From the NCBI RefSeq assembly GCF_013116825.1, contig NZ_JABFNS010000071.1, positions 1-45,471 on the forward strand: a stretch of 45,471 nucleotides of DNA, in the 5' to 3' direction. This DNA comes from Myxococcus xanthus. GTDB taxonomy: Bacteria > Myxococcota > Myxococcia > Myxococcales > Myxococcaceae. Every line of letters begins with the position of its first letter. Within the stretch, counting starts at the first letter, position 1. Shown here in pieces: positions 45,121 to 45,471 of the stretch. Position numbers and translations under genes: made by a program. A model generated the notes under the pieces. That model was not told the origin of the DNA, made no database searches, and saw only the letters and a list, made by a program, of their open reading frames with translations.

Positions 45121-45471
45121 ATGAGTTCCACCTCTTCGGACCCTCGCTCCCTGCTGGACGCCCTGCGCTCCGGCGCGCCGCTGCCCGCCTTTCCCGCCGA
45201 AGCGGTGGAGTCCGCCCGCGCCCTGGCGCACGACGTGTCCCAGGCCTCCCTCGCCCGCGTGGAGGCCCTTCCGGAGCCCCTGGCCCTGGCCGTGCTCGAG
45301 GCTGCCGTGTCGGCCGGGAACACCGTCCTGCCGGAGGCCCTGGCGTCCTCGTCGGTGAAGCCCCTGGTCAAGGCCGCGAAGAAGGCGCTGTACCAGCTTC
45401 GCTCGCGGGGCGTCGCCGTGGCCGGGCCCGCGCGTGCCGCCCCGCGAGCGAAGCTGGTACAGCGCCTTCTT
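45121..45471 (+). CDS. Hypothetical helical protein, 3' truncated by the window end
   Basis: The frame starts with ATG and remains open to the last base, so only the first 117 residues are visible. They are Ala-rich and helical (SVKPLVKAAKKALYQLRSRGVAVAG), without signal peptide or membrane segment. I do not recognise it. From 45379 on, the coding sequence contains a perfect inverted repeat that reaches the window end. The final residues may therefore be an artefact rather than native sequence. Confidence 0.75.
   Translation, partial: MSSTSSDPRSLLDALRSGAPLPAFPAEAVESARALAHDVSQASLARVEALPEPLALAVLEAAVSAGNTVLPEALASSSVKPLVKAAKKALYQLRSRGVAVAGPARAAPRAKLVQRLL
45379..45471. repeat. Perfect 34-bp inverted repeat at the window end
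   Basis: Bases 45379-45412 and 45438-45471 are exact reverse complements, separated by 25 bases. The right arm stops exactly at the last base, so it may extend further. It lies inside an open frame, which is unusual for so long an inverted repeat. A contig-end fold-back is the simplest explanation. Confidence 0.9.

Overview
The window is about 45.5 kb of very GC-rich, gene-dense bacterial chromosome. Codons are strongly biased to G or C at the third position, which is why long open frames appear on the opposite strand of most genes. The gene content points to a myxobacterium of the Myxococcus/Corallococcus type. The main clues are a 164-residue CdnL-type CarD protein, an FHA protein, several lipoproteins, a double-transmitter hybrid kinase, PilZ proteins, and many proteins with no known function. 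I see no rRNA, tRNA, CRISPR array, transposase or phage gene.

Layout. (1) 1-9.2 kb: the end of a Pro/Ala-rich repeat protein, a small membrane protein, cdnL, and comEC with a translationally coupled 84-residue protein. These are followed by a CBM9-like lipoprotein, an outer-membrane barrel, a DUF2071 protein, an FHA protein and a PH-like membrane protein. (2) 9.3-18.9 kb, all on the minus strand: addB, addA, purA and a TPR protein, with a 4-base addB/addA overlap and 12 bases between addA and purA. (3) 19-24.1 kb: a tandem GNAT protein, a PAP2 phosphatase and a metallophosphoesterase that share a CTAG stop, then an Ada/AlkA fusion overlapping ogt. (4) 24.1-30.5 kb: a large ASH-repeat/VWA lipoprotein and uvrA, which has a LexA-like site in front of it. 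(5) 30.8-33.8 kb: two convergent POT-family peptide transporters separated by two facing terminators with the same stem core. (6) 34-40.1 kb: a tightly coupled three-gene signalling operon on the minus strand. It encodes a pseudo-receiver/PilZ/acyltransferase-like protein, a methyltransferase, and a V4R-like sensor kinase with two transmitter modules around a receiver. (7) 40.4-45.5 kb: nadA, a zinc-ribbon protein, a zinc-ribbon methyltransferase, an exported metallothionein-like protein, a polytopic GT-C-like membrane protein and a truncated helical protein.

How the genes work together. DNA repair dominates the middle: AddAB for double-strand-break resection, AlkA/Ada and Ogt for alkylation damage, and UvrA for nucleotide excision. 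The most interesting candidates for new biology are four. First is the three-gene signalling operon at 34-40.1 kb. Second is AddA, whose C-terminal nuclease motif carries an alanine where the catalytic aspartate belongs, while AddB keeps an intact motif. Third is the exported CXC-rich protein at 42.9-43.3 kb. Fourth is the LexA-like site at uvrA. The last 93 bases form a perfect inverted repeat that runs into the window end, which may be an assembly or contig-end artefact.
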